From the NCBI GenBank assembly GCA_963814975.1, contig CAWFFB010000032.1, forward strand, positions 71,795-135,794: a DNA stretch of 64,000 bases. The letters are read 5' to 3'. A program made the translations under genes and the position numbers. A model generated the notes under the pieces. The model made no database searches and was not told where the DNA came from. It worked only from the letters and a program-made list of their open reading frames with translations. Source of the DNA: CAVUXJ01 sp963814975 (GTDB lineage Bacteria > Acidobacteriota > Vicinamibacteria > Vicinamibacterales > CAVVIG01). Positions 1 through 8,892 of the stretch are shown piece after piece (the first letter of the stretch is position 1; each line of letters begins with the position of its first letter).

Positions 1-651
1 AAGCGCGGCGTCGATCCCACGAAGGACCAGGCCTACTTCCTGTTCTCGCTGACGCAGGAGCAGCTCGCCTGCGCGCTCTTCCCGGTGGGCGACTGGCCCA
101 AGGAGGCAGTCCGCCAGTTCGCACGGGATCGCGGGCTGCCGGTTGCCGACAAGCCGGACAGCCAGGAAATCTGCTTCATCCCCGACCACGACTACGCCAC
201 GTTCGTCGCCGCGCGGCTGCCGGACGCGGCGGGCGAGGGGGCCATCGTCGCTGCGGACGGGCGTGTGCTCGGCCATCACGGCGGCATTCATCGATTCACA
301 GTAGGGCAGCGCAAGGGACTGGGTCTGTCCTCGTCGCCTACCGGAGCGCCCATGTACGTGCTCGCGCTCCGACCGGCCGAGCGACAGGTCGTCGTGGGAT
401 CCAGGACCGCCCTCGAGCGGACGGCGTTGACCGCCTCCGGCGTGAACTGGATTGTCGAGGCGCCCGCCGGCAGCCGGCGCGTCTCAGCGCAGATTCGTCA
501 TCGCCACCAGGCCGCGGCTGCCACGGTCCGGACGGCAGGAGAGGGCCGCGCCGAGGTGACCTTCGACACGCCCCAAATCGCGATCACGCCGGGTCAAGCG
601 GTGGTTTTCTATGATGACGATGTGGTGATCGGTGGAGGGTGGATCGACTGA
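1..651 (+). CDS. mnmA: tRNA 2-thiouridine(34) synthase MnmA, C-terminal part
   Basis: The reading frame is open from base 1, so the N-terminal half, with the ATP-binding PP-loop, lies outside the window. The visible 216 residues contain the SQEICFIPD motif, whose cysteine corresponds to the second catalytic cysteine of MnmA, followed by the TVGQRKGLG segment and the C-terminal beta-barrel. MnmA transfers sulfur to U34 of tRNA-Lys, tRNA-Glu and tRNA-Gln in the cytoplasm. The gene converges on trxB, and the gap between them holds a repeat array. Identification rests on motif recognition and is secure; the true start is not visible. Confidence 0.95.
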   Translation, partial: KRGVDPTKDQAYFLFSLTQEQLACALFPVGDWPKEAVRQFARDRGLPVADKPDSQEICFIPDHDYATFVAARLPDAAGEGAIVAADGRVLGHHGGIHRFTVGQRKGLGLSSSPTGAPMYVLALRPAERQVVVGSRTALERTALTASGVNWIVEAPAGSRRVSAQIRHRHQAAAATVRTAGEGRAEVTFDTPQIAITPGQAVVFYDDDVVIGGGWID

Positions 652-654
652 TAC

Positions 655-785
655 TGGAAAGTCTCAAGTCGGAAGTCTCAAGTCGGAAGTCTTAAGTCTG
701 ATCACCTCTTGGATTTCAGGGCTCCTGCAAGGCTGAAAAGGCGCGACCTTCGTAGACGCTGAGAGTTGAGTTTGAGACTTTAAGT
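655..785. repeat. Intergenic word array between mnmA and trxB
   Basis: Three head-to-tail copies of a 14-bp word, (GG)AAGTCTCAAGTC and variants, lie at 657-698. An inverted, partly degenerate copy lies at 763-785 (TTTGAGACTT against AAGTCTCAAA). The two sides can pair into a long imperfect hairpin between the convergent genes. The last codons and TAA of trxB (780-790) are part of the array word CAGACTTAA, which also occurs at 692-700. Confidence 0.75.
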
Positions 786-1724
786 CTGCAGGTGCTCAGG
801 CACCCCGTCGAGATAGCGTTCCGCGTCCAGCGCGGCCATGCAGCCCGAACCGGCCGCGGTGACCGCCTGCCGATACACGTGATCCTGCACGTCGCCACAC
901 GCAAACACTCCGGGGACGCCGGTCTTCGAGCCGTCGTGGGTGATGATGTACCCATTGGCGTCCAACTCAAGCTGACTCTTGAACAGTGACGTGTTGGGGG
1001 TGTGGCCGATCGCCACGAACACGCCGCTCAGCGGCACCTCCGTCCGTTCGCCGGAGCCGACACTACGCACGACCATACCGGTCACCTCGCCACGCGCCGT
1101 GTCGACGATCTCATCGATCTCGGTGTTCAACAGCCACGCGATGCGGGGGTTCGCACGCGCCTTGTCCTGCATGATCTTGGACGCGCGCAAGGTCTCCCGC
1201 CGGTGCACCACGGTGACCTTGCTGGCGAACTTCGTCAGGAACACCGCTTCCTCCATTGCGGAGTCGCCGCCGCCGACCACAGCGATCTCCTGCCCGCGGA
1301 AAAAGTAGCCGTCGCAGGTGGCGCAGGTGGACACCCCATGACCCATCAGCGCACGTTCCGAGGGCAGGCCCAACAACCGCGCGGACGCGCCCGTCGCGAC
1401 GATGACCGACCGTGCGCGAAACTCGTCGTCCGGCGTCCGCACGACAAAGGGCGCCGCAAACAGTTCAACGGAGGTCACCTGGCTCTGGATGATGTCCGCG
1501 CCGAATCTCTCCGCCTGGGCCCGCATCTCCGCCATCAGATCGGGCCCCATAATCCCGTCCCGGTATCCTGGGTAATTCTCGACCATGGTGGTCAGCATGA
1601 GCTGACCACCGGCCTCGATTCCCTCGACGACGAGTGGCTGCAGGTTGGCGCGTGCGGCGTACAGCGCGGCGGTCAGGCCGGCCGGACCCGACCCGATGAT
1701 GATCACATTACGAGGAGAAGACAT
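780..1724 (-). CDS. trxB: Thioredoxin-disulfide reductase
   Basis: This 314-residue flavoprotein transfers electrons from NADPH through FAD to thioredoxin. It has the N-terminal FAD motif GSGPAG at residues 11-16, the redox pair CATC at 134-137 and the NADPH-binding GGGDSAME at about 151-158. The chosen ATG at 1724 starts directly before the FAD-binding strand; an in-frame start 16 codons upstream would add an unconserved stretch. It lies 80 nt downstream of trxA on the same strand, so the two probably form one transcript for the thioredoxin system. Confidence 0.96.
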   Translation of the reverse strand: MSSPRNVIIIGSGPAGLTAALYAARANLQPLVVEGIEAGGQLMLTTMVENYPGYRDGIMGPDLMAEMRAQAERFGADIIQSQVTSVELFAAPFVVRTPDDEFRARSVIVATGASARLLGLPSERALMGHGVSTCATCDGYFFRGQEIAVVGGGDSAMEEAVFLTKFASKVTVVHRRETLRASKIMQDKARANPRIAWLLNTEIDEIVDTARGEVTGMVVRSVGSGERTEVPLSGVFVAIGHTPNTSLFKSQLELDANGYIITHDGSKTGVPGVFACGDVQDHVYRQAVTAAGSGCMAALDAERYLDGVPEHLQT

Positions 1725-1804
1725 GAGGGAGGTCTCGGAGTTGGGAAGCTGGCGGACGAGATGACCACTCACCAGTTGACCAGGTCACGAACTCGCACGC
1801 AGTC

Positions 1805-2134
1805 TCAGAGATGCTTGTCGATGGCCTTAGTGAATTCTTCCTTCGGCGCCAGCCCGACAACCGATTCCACCACCGCGCCACCCTTGAACAGCAGGACGGC
1901 TGGAATTCCGCGGATCTGAAACTTGGTCGCGATCCCCGGGTTCTCGTCGACATTGAGCTTGCCTATCGTCACCTTGCCAGCATAATCGGTCGCCAGGGCA
2001 TCGATTGTCGGCGCGAGCCGCTTGCACGGTCCACACCATTCGGCCCAGAAATCCACCAGGACCGGCCCGTCGGCCTTCAGCACCGAAACCTCGAAATTCA
2101 CGTCAGTAAACGTCTGCACATTGTCGGCTGCCAT
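1805..2134 (-). CDS. trxA: Thioredoxin
   Basis: A 109-residue thioredoxin of standard length with the WCGPC active site at residues 33-37 and the conserved cis-proline region near RGIPAV. It reduces protein disulfides in the cytoplasm and is itself reduced by TrxB, encoded immediately downstream. The start ATG at 2134 gives the usual thioredoxin N-terminus. The glgA stop lies about 80 nt upstream on the same strand, so read-through from glgA is possible. Confidence 0.96.
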   Translation of the reverse strand: MAADNVQTFTDVNFEVSVLKADGPVLVDFWAEWCGPCKRLAPTIDALATDYAGKVTIGKLNVDENPGIATKFQIRGIPAVLLFKGGAVVESVVGLAPKEEFTKAIDKHL

Positions 2135-2215
2135 GTGTCTCTCTCCACTCTGAGCGTAAAGCCATCTTTGGGCGCGTCGTTTGGTCCGCCAAGCTGTCCG
2201 AGGTTCTGGAACATG

Positions 2216-3700
2216 CTAGGCCTCGTTCGTCGCCCCGACCCCGCTTATCGCCCTCTCGTATATTTTGACGTACTCACGAGCTGAACGGTCCCACGAGTGG
2301 TCACGTTTCATGCCCGCCAGCTGAAGCGTGCGCCATTCTCGCGGGTGCTGGAAGACCCTCAGCGCCCGGCGCAGAGCCTGGACCAGCGCTTCCCCAGTGT
2401 ACTCCGCGAAGACGAAGCCGGTGGCCCCCTCCTCAACCGTATCAGCGAGGCCGCCGACCGATCGCACGATTGGCACCGTCCCATACCTCAAACTGTACAT
2501 CTGATTCAGCCCACAGGGCTCGAACTGCGAGGGCATGAGAAACATGTCGGCACCCCCCTCGATCAGGTGTGCCAATCCCTCGTCGAATCCAATCCTCGCC
2601 CCTATGCGTTCGGGATACGCGGCAGCAAGATCGCGCCAGAACGTCTCGTATCGCACATCGCCCGTACCCAGCACGATGAAGGTGGCGTCGAGGCGGAGAA
2701 GCTCTTCGACGCTCGCGGCAATCAGGTCGAGCCCCTTCTGTTCGACCATCCGCGAAATCATCCCGACAATCGGGCGCGCCATCGTACGCTCGTCACCCGG
2801 CAATCGGTACCGCTCGAGCACCGCCGCCTTCGCCTCCCGCTTGTTCGAGAGATTCCCGGGACCGTACGGCGCAGGCAGAAACGGGTCGCGCTCCGGATCC
2901 CATTTTTCGGTGTCGATGCCGTTGAGGATGCCAACGAAGTCCTCCGCCCGGCGGCGCACGACACCGTCGAACCCGCATCCAAACTCGGGCGTTTGAATTT
3001 CGCGCGCGTACTGGGGGCTCACCGTGGTAAGCACATCAGCGTCGTTGATCCCGCCCTTGAGGAAGCTGATGGCCCCCCAGTACTCGAGCCGATCGTTCGA
3101 GACGAGGCCGCCTGGAAGGTCAAGGCGGTCAAGCCACTCGGGCGCGAATATTCCTTGGTACGCGAGGTTGTGAATCGTGAACACGCTGGGTGTGCGATCG
3201 AGGATCGGATGTCCTTTGTACAGCGTCTTCAGGTAGACCGGTGCGAGTCCGGCCTGCCAATCATGGGCGTGCACGATCGAGGGCCGGCTGCCGGTCCGTG
3301 CGGTGAGTTCGAGTGCGGCCCGGACGAGCGTTCCGAACCGGAGCGCATTGTCCGGGTAGTCAGCCACGCCGGAGCCGTACAGGCCGTCGCGATCGTAGAA
3401 CTCGGGAATATCGATCAGGAGGGCCCGCGCACCATATCCGAGCGGTGCCTCGAACACGCCCACCTCAGTCGGGCGCCCCCCGACTAGAAGAGAGAATCGC
3501 TCGACCTCGGTACCCGCGGTCACGCCCCGATATCGGGGCACTGCCACCGAGACCTGCCATCCCAGGCGCGCGAGCGCGGGCGGCAGCGCGCCAAGGACGT
3601 CGGCGAGCCCTCCGGTCTTGGCGAAGGGCAACGCTTCGGAACCGATGATGAGGACCGATCGCGCACGGCGATCACGCATTCCGGGAGTGGCGGAGGCCAT
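2216..3700 (-). CDS. glgA: Glycogen synthase (ADP-glucose type)
   Basis: This 494-residue GT5 glycosyltransferase builds alpha-1,4-glucan from ADP-glucose. The ADP-glucose-binding KTGGLADV motif is at residues 28-35, and the C-terminal GT-B half carries the PSxFEPCGLNQ and GGLADTVEE regions. The reading frame stays open 120 codons further upstream, but that extension lies opposite fdhE and has no GlgA similarity; the ATG at 3700 sits just before the conserved N-terminus. The promoter region is shared with divergent fdhE and centred on a perfect 12-bp inverted repeat. No other glycogen genes are in the window. Confidence 0.94.
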   Translation of the reverse strand: MASATPGMRDRRARSVLIIGSEALPFAKTGGLADVLGALPPALARLGWQVSVAVPRYRGVTAGTEVERFSLLVGGRPTEVGVFEAPLGYGARALLIDIPEFYDRDGLYGSGVADYPDNALRFGTLVRAALELTARTGSRPSIVHAHDWQAGLAPVYLKTLYKGHPILDRTPSVFTIHNLAYQGIFAPEWLDRLDLPGGLVSNDRLEYWGAISFLKGGINDADVLTTVSPQYAREIQTPEFGCGFDGVVRRRAEDFVGILNGIDTEKWDPERDPFLPAPYGPGNLSNKREAKAAVLERYRLPGDERTMARPIVGMISRMVEQKGLDLIAASVEELLRLDATFIVLGTGDVRYETFWRDLAAAYPERIGARIGFDEGLAHLIEGGADMFLMPSQFEPCGLNQMYSLRYGTVPIVRSVGGLADTVEEGATGFVFAEYTGEALVQALRRALRVFQHPREWRTLQLAGMKRDHSWDRSAREYVKIYERAISGVGATNEA

Positions 3701-3706
3701 GCTCTG

Positions 3707-3737
3707 AAGGATTGTATCAACCGAGGATACAATCCTT
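3707..3737. promoter_or_regulatory. Perfect 12-bp inverted repeat in the glgA/fdhE divergent promoter
   Basis: The arms AAGGATTGTATC (3707-3718) and GATACAATCCTT (3726-3737) are exact reverse complements around a 7-nt centre. The repeat fills the 39-bp gap between the glgA ATG (3700) and the fdhE GTG (3740). Each arm contains TACAAT, a -10-like hexamer, pointing toward one of the two genes. It ends 6 nt before fdhE and 10 nt before glgA. A regulator bound here would cover both start sites. Confidence 0.7.
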
Positions 3738-3739
3738 TC

Positions 3740-4606
3740 GTGACCGAACGTCCTGCTCGCGCACCCCGCGCCGACCCGCGCGACGTCGCCGAGCTCAAAC
3801 AGCTCCGCGCCGATCATCCAGAGCTCGCCTCGGCGGTCGATATGCAGCTCGCCCTGGTCGAGATGCAGCGGCGGGTTCAGGCGCGAGTCCCGCTGCCGTG
3901 GATTCAGCCGGACCCGCAATGGCTCGCCGGCCAACAGGCGTCCGGACGTCCCGCAGTGCGCTTCAGCGATGTGCCGCTCGACTGGACGGATTTCAGGCTC
4001 GCGCTCCGCCAGACCGCCGACATTCTGCTCCGCCACGAGGCGCTCGATCGGTCCGAGCACCAGTTGATCCTGTCGCTCGGACGCGACGGTGACACGCTGC
4101 AGCCAATTGTGACGCGCTGGTACCTCGCCACCTCAGGAGTCGAGGAGAGCGATGCGGGCGAGCGCGCCCCGGCTGGCGCGCCGCCGAGTCTTGATCAGGT
4201 GCTCGTGCTGGCCTTGCGGCCGTTCCTGGCCCGATGCGCGGAGGCGCTCTCGCAACGCCCAGAGTTCTCGGCCTGGCGGCACGGCCACTGTCCGTTTTGC
4301 GGGTGGGAACCGGACTTCGCCGTCGTCACCCCGAACGCGGAGCGGCGTCTGATCTGCGGGCGCTGTGTCGCGCAGTGGGCGTTCGATCCGCTCACCTGCC
4401 CGTTCTGCACGAACGAGGACCGGTCCCTCATCACCACGTTCACCTCACGCGACGGCCGCTACCGTGTGTCGGCATGCGATGTCTGCCGGCGCTATCTGAA
4501 GGCGTACGATGCCCGCAATGCCGCGCGGCCGGTGATGGTGGCCGTGGACACCATCGCCACGCTGCCGCTCGACGCCGCCGCGATGCAACGCGGGTATGTG
4601 GGGTAG
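3740..4606 (+). CDS. fdhE: FdhE-like formate dehydrogenase accessory protein
   Basis: A 288-residue protein with the FdhE layout: an N-terminal helical region, then zinc-ribbon type CxxC pairs (CPFCGW near residue 179, CGRC near 198, CPFC near 213 and CDVC near 244). FdhE proteins assist maturation of respiratory formate dehydrogenase, probably by binding iron on rubredoxin-like sites. GTG at 3740 is the only reasonable start, with TACAAT at 3728-3733 just upstream and no Shine-Dalgarno sequence. No formate dehydrogenase subunit gene is present in the window, so its partner must be encoded elsewhere. Confidence 0.85.
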   Translation: MTERPARAPRADPRDVAELKQLRADHPELASAVDMQLALVEMQRRVQARVPLPWIQPDPQWLAGQQASGRPAVRFSDVPLDWTDFRLALRQTADILLRHEALDRSEHQLILSLGRDGDTLQPIVTRWYLATSGVEESDAGERAPAGAPPSLDQVLVLALRPFLARCAEALSQRPEFSAWRHGHCPFCGWEPDFAVVTPNAERRLICGRCVAQWAFDPLTCPFCTNEDRSLITTFTSRDGRYRVSACDVCRRYLKAYDARNAARPVMVAVDTIATLPLDAAAMQRGYVG

Positions 4607-4610
4607 GAGA

Positions 4611-4678
4611 ATCCGAAATCTGAAGTTGAAAGTGTGAAGCCGAAGTCGATCAGACTTCAGGCTTCAGATTTCAGGCAT
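4611..4678. repeat. Intergenic word array / hairpin between fdhE and the D,D-carboxypeptidase
   Basis: AAATCTGAAG (4616-4625) is the reverse complement of CTTCAGATTT (4662-4671), with a nested GAAGTC (4642-4647) and GACTTC (4653-4658). It lies between convergent genes and could act as a bidirectional terminator without a T-run. The words resemble those of the other arrays. Confidence 0.7.
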
Positions 4679-4692
4679 ACCGGTATTCGCCG

Positions 4693-5754
4693 TCAGTCCT
4701 GAGGCACCGCGGCGACGATGGGCGCGCTCGTCGCGAAGATCGTCCCGGCCTTGGTGGAGATCCAGTTGAAGAGGTGCTGTGTTTCCAGGAAGCGCCCGGC
4801 GTTCGAACGCGCGCCGAGCACGACCAGCGCGACTTGATGTCCACCCTGCGGCAGCCGCAGAAGCGTCGCCAGGCAATACCCCGACTTCGAGATGAACCCC
4901 GTCTTCGCCGCTCTCACGTCGACGTCCTGCCGGCCGAGGAGATGGTTCGTGCTGTGAACCGAGATGCTGCGCTTCGCTGCCTGCACGGTGTAGGTCTGGA
5001 GGCGCATGATCGAGGAAATCTTCTCGTTGGACGAGGCATGCGCGATCAACCGCGCCATGTCGTAAGCGGACGAGACATTGTTCGAGAGCAGACCTGAGGG
5101 ATCCGCATACTGGGTGTTCTCGAGCCCGAGTTCGGCGGCCTTCTCGTTCATGCGCTGGATGAACCCGTCCGGCCCGTAGGGCGAGACGCGCGCCAGGACG
5201 CGGGCGGCGGCATTGTCGGACGCAATCAGCAGCAGATGCAGCAACTCCTCGGCCGTAATCTCGTCGTTGGCGCGCAAATACGTCGTCGACGCTCGGAACA
5301 CGTCGCCACGAACTACGGTGATCGGCTGCGTGAGGTCGGGATTGTTCTCGAGGAACGCGACCGCCGTCATCACCTTGGTAATGCTGGCAATCGATCGCTG
5401 GCTCTGTGAATTCTCCTCCCAGAGCACCTCGTTCGTTTCCGGGTTGTAGATGATCGCGGCCGCGGCTCGAATATCGGGCACGAGATCGCCGCTCGCATCC
5501 ACCTTGTAGCGCGGGACGATCGCTTCCGCCATCTCGCGCGCGGTCGCCGCGGCGCGCGCGCGCGCCAGTCTGGCCTTACGCGACAGGGATCGCTGCGTCG
5601 AATACGCCGGCCTTTTCGGTGTCGCTTTGGCCCTCTTGGACGCCGAAACCGACGGCTTGGTCCTCGCGGTCGCAACGGGCACGACGCCAATACTGATCAG
5701 GACGACGAGCAAAGAGCGACCGACCCGGAACCACGCTTTTCTGCTCAAGCACAA
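4693..5754 (-). CDS. D-alanyl-D-alanine carboxypeptidase, peptidase S11 family
   Basis: A 353-residue low-molecular-weight penicillin-binding protein that trims or cleaves peptidoglycan stem peptides in the periplasm. An N-terminal signal segment spans about residues 12-30, followed by a very basic Lys/Arg/Ala-rich linker to about residue 75. The catalytic triad motifs are all present: SxxK as SITK (124-127), SxN as SDN (179-181) and KTG (284-286). The C-terminus is short, so no second PBP domain follows. The gene stands alone and has a clear sigma-70-type promoter at 5845-5873. Confidence 0.92.
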   Translation of the reverse strand: MCLSRKAWFRVGRSLLVVLISIGVVPVATARTKPSVSASKRAKATPKRPAYSTQRSLSRKARLARARAAATAREMAEAIVPRYKVDASGDLVPDIRAAAAIIYNPETNEVLWEENSQSQRSIASITKVMTAVAFLENNPDLTQPITVVRGDVFRASTTYLRANDEITAEELLHLLLIASDNAAARVLARVSPYGPDGFIQRMNEKAAELGLENTQYADPSGLLSNNVSSAYDMARLIAHASSNEKISSIMRLQTYTVQAAKRSISVHSTNHLLGRQDVDVRAAKTGFISKSGYCLATLLRLPQGGHQVALVVLGARSNAGRFLETQHLFNWISTKAGTIFATSAPIVAAVPQD

Positions 5755-6129
5755 ACCCCTGTAGCTTAAAGAGGATGGACGCCTGGACCGTCGAAAGGCA
5801 AACGGAGTGCCGCGACTTTCTATTTTGTAGTATTCGTTAAATCACTTATACAGAATCAGTTACAAATCGTCAATTAGGACGGACACGGTCGATCGATTAC
5901 GAAATTCGCAGTCGATGTGCAGTTTTGGTGTGACCGCCGCAGGTCCCTTGGAAGACCGTAGTGTAACAGATAATGCCCGGGACCTCACGGACGTCGGCCC
6001 GCCAACCCGCGCCTTCCGACTGATCCATTACCAAGTCCTGTGCCACAATCCCACTCGGCCGCCACGAGCGCGAATCGCCGACCGTTGGGCTTTGTCAGCC
6101 GCATGGGACCGAACCGAAGCACCAAGGCT
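5755..6129. other. Gap of about 375 bp, AT-rich, divergent promoter region
   Basis: This gap separates the divergent D,D-carboxypeptidase and membrane-protein genes. It is clearly AT-richer around 5815-5880 and holds the minus-strand promoter listed separately. I see no coding region in it. Confidence 0.6.
5845..5873 (-). promoter_or_regulatory. Sigma-70-type promoter of the D,D-carboxypeptidase gene
   Basis: Reading the minus strand, TTGACG (5873-5868) is followed after exactly 17 nt by TATAAG (5850-5845). Transcription would start near 5838 and leave a leader of about 84 nt before the ATG at 5754. It lies in the most AT-rich stretch of this region. Confidence 0.65.
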
Positions 6130-6654
6130 ATGACAGCGCGAGAATCGGCGGAATACAAGGCGCTGCGGGCTACCATCCGGGAGCGCGGCACCACTCGTGT
6201 GTGGCTGCAGTGGGCGACTTTCGTGGCGTGGGCGGCCCTCACGATCGCGACGACCGCGCTGGCTGCCTGGCCGATTGCCACGCTGGTTCCCTTGCTTGTG
6301 CTGTCGGTCGGATTCGAAACGGGGTTCGCGCTGCACACGGGCGTTGAACGCATCGGCCGCTACATTCAAGTGTTTTTCGAAGGCGATGGCGCCGATCGCG
6401 GCTGGGAAGATCGCATCATGGCATACGGCGCTGCCCGCCCCGCCGGCGATCCGCTGCTCGCTTTGCACTTCTGGATCGCGACGGTTTTCAACCTCGTCCC
6501 AGCCCTTCTCGCGAGTCCGGCGCCGAGCGAATGGACCGTCGTCGGGGCACTTCACCTGCTGCTCATTGCGCGCGTCGGCGCAGCGCGCCGTCAGGCAGGG
6601 CGCCAGCGCGCGATTGATTTGGAACGGTTTCGGCAGCTCAAAGAGACTGCGTGA
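6130..6654 (+). CDS. Small membrane protein of unknown function
   Basis: A protein of 174 residues from the ATG at 6130. I prefer this start to the in-frame codon 30 residues upstream because the upstream part is not protein-like. Two hydrophobic segments lie close together at about residues 26-63 (WLQWATFVAWAALTIATT and the following LPLLVLSVGFE-type stretch), and a further weakly hydrophobic region is near residues 110-145. The C-terminus is basic and charged. I do not recognise the family. It converges on the M20 peptidase gene across a repeat array. Confidence 0.65.
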   Translation: MTARESAEYKALRATIRERGTTRVWLQWATFVAWAALTIATTALAAWPIATLVPLLVLSVGFETGFALHTGVERIGRYIQVFFEGDGADRGWEDRIMAYGAARPAGDPLLALHFWIATVFNLVPALLASPAPSEWTVVGALHLLLIARVGAARRQAGRQRAIDLERFRQLKETA

Positions 6655-6658
6655 AGCC

Positions 6659-6746
6659 AAACCACGAAGACACGCAAGAACACGAAGTCATCTCCAGCGG
6701 GGAATTTCTTCCTCTGTCTCGATGACCTTCGTCTCTTCGTGGTTAC
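6659..6746. repeat. Intergenic word array with CACGAAGA words
   Basis: AACCACGAAGA (6660-6670) and TCTTCGTGGTT (6734-6744) are exact reverse complements, with extra copies of the word ACACGAAG and CTTCGTC inside. The hairpin lies between convergent genes. The TAA stop of the peptidase gene (6743-6745) is formed by the end of the right arm. Confidence 0.72.
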
Positions 6747-8029
6747 TTCTGCGCGAGGGCGATGGCGAGCAGCACCGCATTCTGGGTCCCTCTCCACGAA
6801 TCCGCCGTATCGAACCACTCGGTCAAGGCGTGCGCATCCGAGCCTTGGCCGCCGGCGCCGATCGTGATCGCCGGAATCTTCATGCTCATGGGGATGTTTG
6901 CGTCGGTCGACCCCTCTGACAGCACAAGGGCGACGTCAAGCGCCTGGCCGACCGCCTGCGCCGTTCGCACAATCGCCGACCCCTCGGGCGTGGAGCCGGC
7001 CGGCCGGTCGCCAACGAGTTCCTTCTTCACGGTCACGCCGCCGGAGCGCCCCCATCGCGCGTTCTCTTCCGTCACCGCCGAATCGACCGCGGCTTGAAAC
7101 TGGGCGTCGAGTGCCGCGAGTGCGGCCCGATCGGAGGATCGCATGTCAACCTCCATCCAGGCCTCGAATGGAATGCTATTCACCGACGTCCCTCCACCGA
7201 TCCGGCCGACGTTGAAGGTGGTCTTGGGCTGGCTGGGCACCTGGAGATCGGCGATTTTCGCCATGGCCCGGCCCAAGGCATGCGCAGGATTCGGACGGCC
7301 GAACGCGCCAAAGCTGTGGCCCCCTGGACCGCTGAACGCGACCCGGTACCGATGGCTGCCGACCGCGCCGTTCGTGATGTGCAACCCTCCCCCATCGATC
7401 GAAACGAACCGATCGATCTGCCCTTTCAAGCTCTGACCGAACAACGCTTTCATGCCGCGCAGATCCCCGAGACCCTCTTCGCCAACGTTGGCCACGAAGG
7501 TGATCGTCCCCGGGGTTTGCACCCGGGCTCGCTCCAACGCGCGCACGATCGCGACAAGCACGGCCAGGCCACGACAGTTGTCGCCGATTCCAGGCCCGCG
7601 GAGTTGCGTGCCAACGCGCGACACCTTCACATTCGTCTCCTCTGGGAACACCGTGTCGAGATGTGAGGCGATGACAAGATGAGGCCGCGGGGCGGCCCCC
7701 GGTCGGACGCCGAGCACGTTTCCAGCACCATCGATACGGACGTTTCGCAGCCCCTGCTGTTTGAACGCACGCTCAAGCTCTCCGGCACGGGCGGCTTCCT
7801 TGAAAGGCGGAGCCGGTACCTCACAGAAGCGGATCTGATCGGCGATTGTCTGGGTCTCGCTGGTACGCGCCGATTCGAGCGCCGCCTTTACGGCGGGATT
7901 CTCGAGCAGCATCGGCACGCCGTCGGCGTGCTGGGCGATCGCCGGAGGCGGCACGGGCATCGTGACCAGCGCGCCGACCACGGCGGCGCTGAACGACCAC
8001 CCTGCGAGTCTGGAAATACGAGCATTCAT
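6743..8029 (-). CDS. Secreted M20-family metallopeptidase/hydrolase
   Basis: A protein of about 428 residues with a signal peptide (MNARISRL start, hydrophobic core, cleavage near AIAQ). The dinuclear zinc site of the M20/M25/M40 family is visible: ASHLDTV (His, Asp), GIGDNCRG (bridging Asp), GEEGLGD (catalytic and metal Glu), and a C-terminal SDAHALTEW histidine. A dimerisation-type insertion lies between SGPGGHSFG and the C-terminal part. Such enzymes cleave amide bonds in peptides or acylated amino acids; the substrate cannot be told. ATG 8029 is chosen over one 21 nt upstream because it starts the signal peptide. Confidence 0.88.
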   Translation of the reverse strand: MNARISRLAGWSFSAAVVGALVTMPVPPPAIAQHADGVPMLLENPAVKAALESARTSETQTIADQIRFCEVPAPPFKEAARAGELERAFKQQGLRNVRIDGAGNVLGVRPGAAPRPHLVIASHLDTVFPEETNVKVSRVGTQLRGPGIGDNCRGLAVLVAIVRALERARVQTPGTITFVANVGEEGLGDLRGMKALFGQSLKGQIDRFVSIDGGGLHITNGAVGSHRYRVAFSGPGGHSFGAFGRPNPAHALGRAMAKIADLQVPSQPKTTFNVGRIGGGTSVNSIPFEAWMEVDMRSSDRAALAALDAQFQAAVDSAVTEENARWGRSGGVTVKKELVGDRPAGSTPEGSAIVRTAQAVGQALDVALVLSEGSTDANIPMSMKIPAITIGAGGQGSDAHALTEWFDTADSWRGTQNAVLLAIALAQK

Positions 8030-8594
8030 GACATCACCGCCAACCGCCATTCGTGAACTGAGTTGACGAGCCAGATGCTCGCCGATCGAAGCCTTCGATC
8101 GTCACAAGCGCTTCGTTGATGTTCCCCGGGGGCAGCAAATCGGCCCACACTCGCGCGCGCACTCCCGGCTCGGGACGCGGCGTCGAACGCTTTATCAGTG
8201 TCGTCTGCCGGAGACGCAGAACCCGAGATATTCGGCCGAGTCGCCCATCCGTTGCAAGTGCCATTCACTCTTCCACCCGAAATGTGTCAGAGGCGCCTTC
8301 GCGCGAGCCCTCGAACCTAATACGAGAGACACCTCGCCGACGCCGGCACGGAGCGGTCATGATGCTTGAAATCTCCAAGCCGCCGGAGGTCAAATCCAAG
8401 GGTTGGAACCAGGCGCCTCGTTGACTTCATCGGAACCGCCCCGAACTCGCAGATCGCACTGAAAATCGGCGGCGGACGAACGCCGAACTCTACCTCATCG
8501 GTGGTACGAACTTTGCTCATCAGTTGTTCGAGAGTCGCGCGTTCGCGACAGCTCGATGCCGGGGGTTGGGCCCCAGGTTCGCGTAGAGGGTGTC
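8030..8594. other. Gap of about 565 bp without a supported gene
   Basis: Several short overlapping open frames occur on both strands, but none has protein-like composition, a recognised motif or a ribosome binding site. I see no RNA gene or repeat here. Confidence 0.5.
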
Positions 8595-8801
8595 ATGAGT
8601 CTCGTTCGGCTTCTCGGCTTCACAACTCTTGCCTGCGGCTGCGTCATCGGGCGCTACCGTGAGGTGGCCACGAGCCGCGAAGTGAGCTACGTCGAGGAGA
8701 AAGGTAAGAGCTGCGGGAGCCACGGTCATCGCCGCAACCACACGCTTGCCGCGGAGCGGCTGGCGACGGCGCCAATCGCTTGGGCCACCAAGGCTTCCTG
8801 A
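8595..8801 (+). CDS. Small Cys/His-containing protein, possible lipoprotein
   Basis: A 68-residue open frame starting MSLVRLLGFTTLACGC, so a short hydrophobic N-terminus runs into a lipobox-like LAC followed by a second cysteine. The middle part ends in a SCGSHGHRRNH cluster that could bind metal. The ATG at 8595 is preceded by a GAGGG purine run. The composition looks genuine and I have an impression of similar small proteins in related genomes, but I cannot verify it. The last 20 residues are less convincing and may be read through. Confidence 0.45.
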   Translation: MSLVRLLGFTTLACGCVIGRYREVATSREVSYVEEKGKSCGSHGHRRNHTLAAERLATAPIAWATKAS

Positions 8802-8892
8802 AGCTCCTACCGTGTGACCTGTCGGCCACACCCTGTGGCCGTCTCGACCTCATTAACGTACAAGCCAGCCGCAGCCGAAAATTAGGACAGTC

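Noticed and set aside
1002..1919. Long open frame opposite trxB on the plus strand (305 codons)
   Set aside because: It is a shadow of trxB and its upstream spacer; trxB has all family motifs, while this frame has none and a GC-driven composition.
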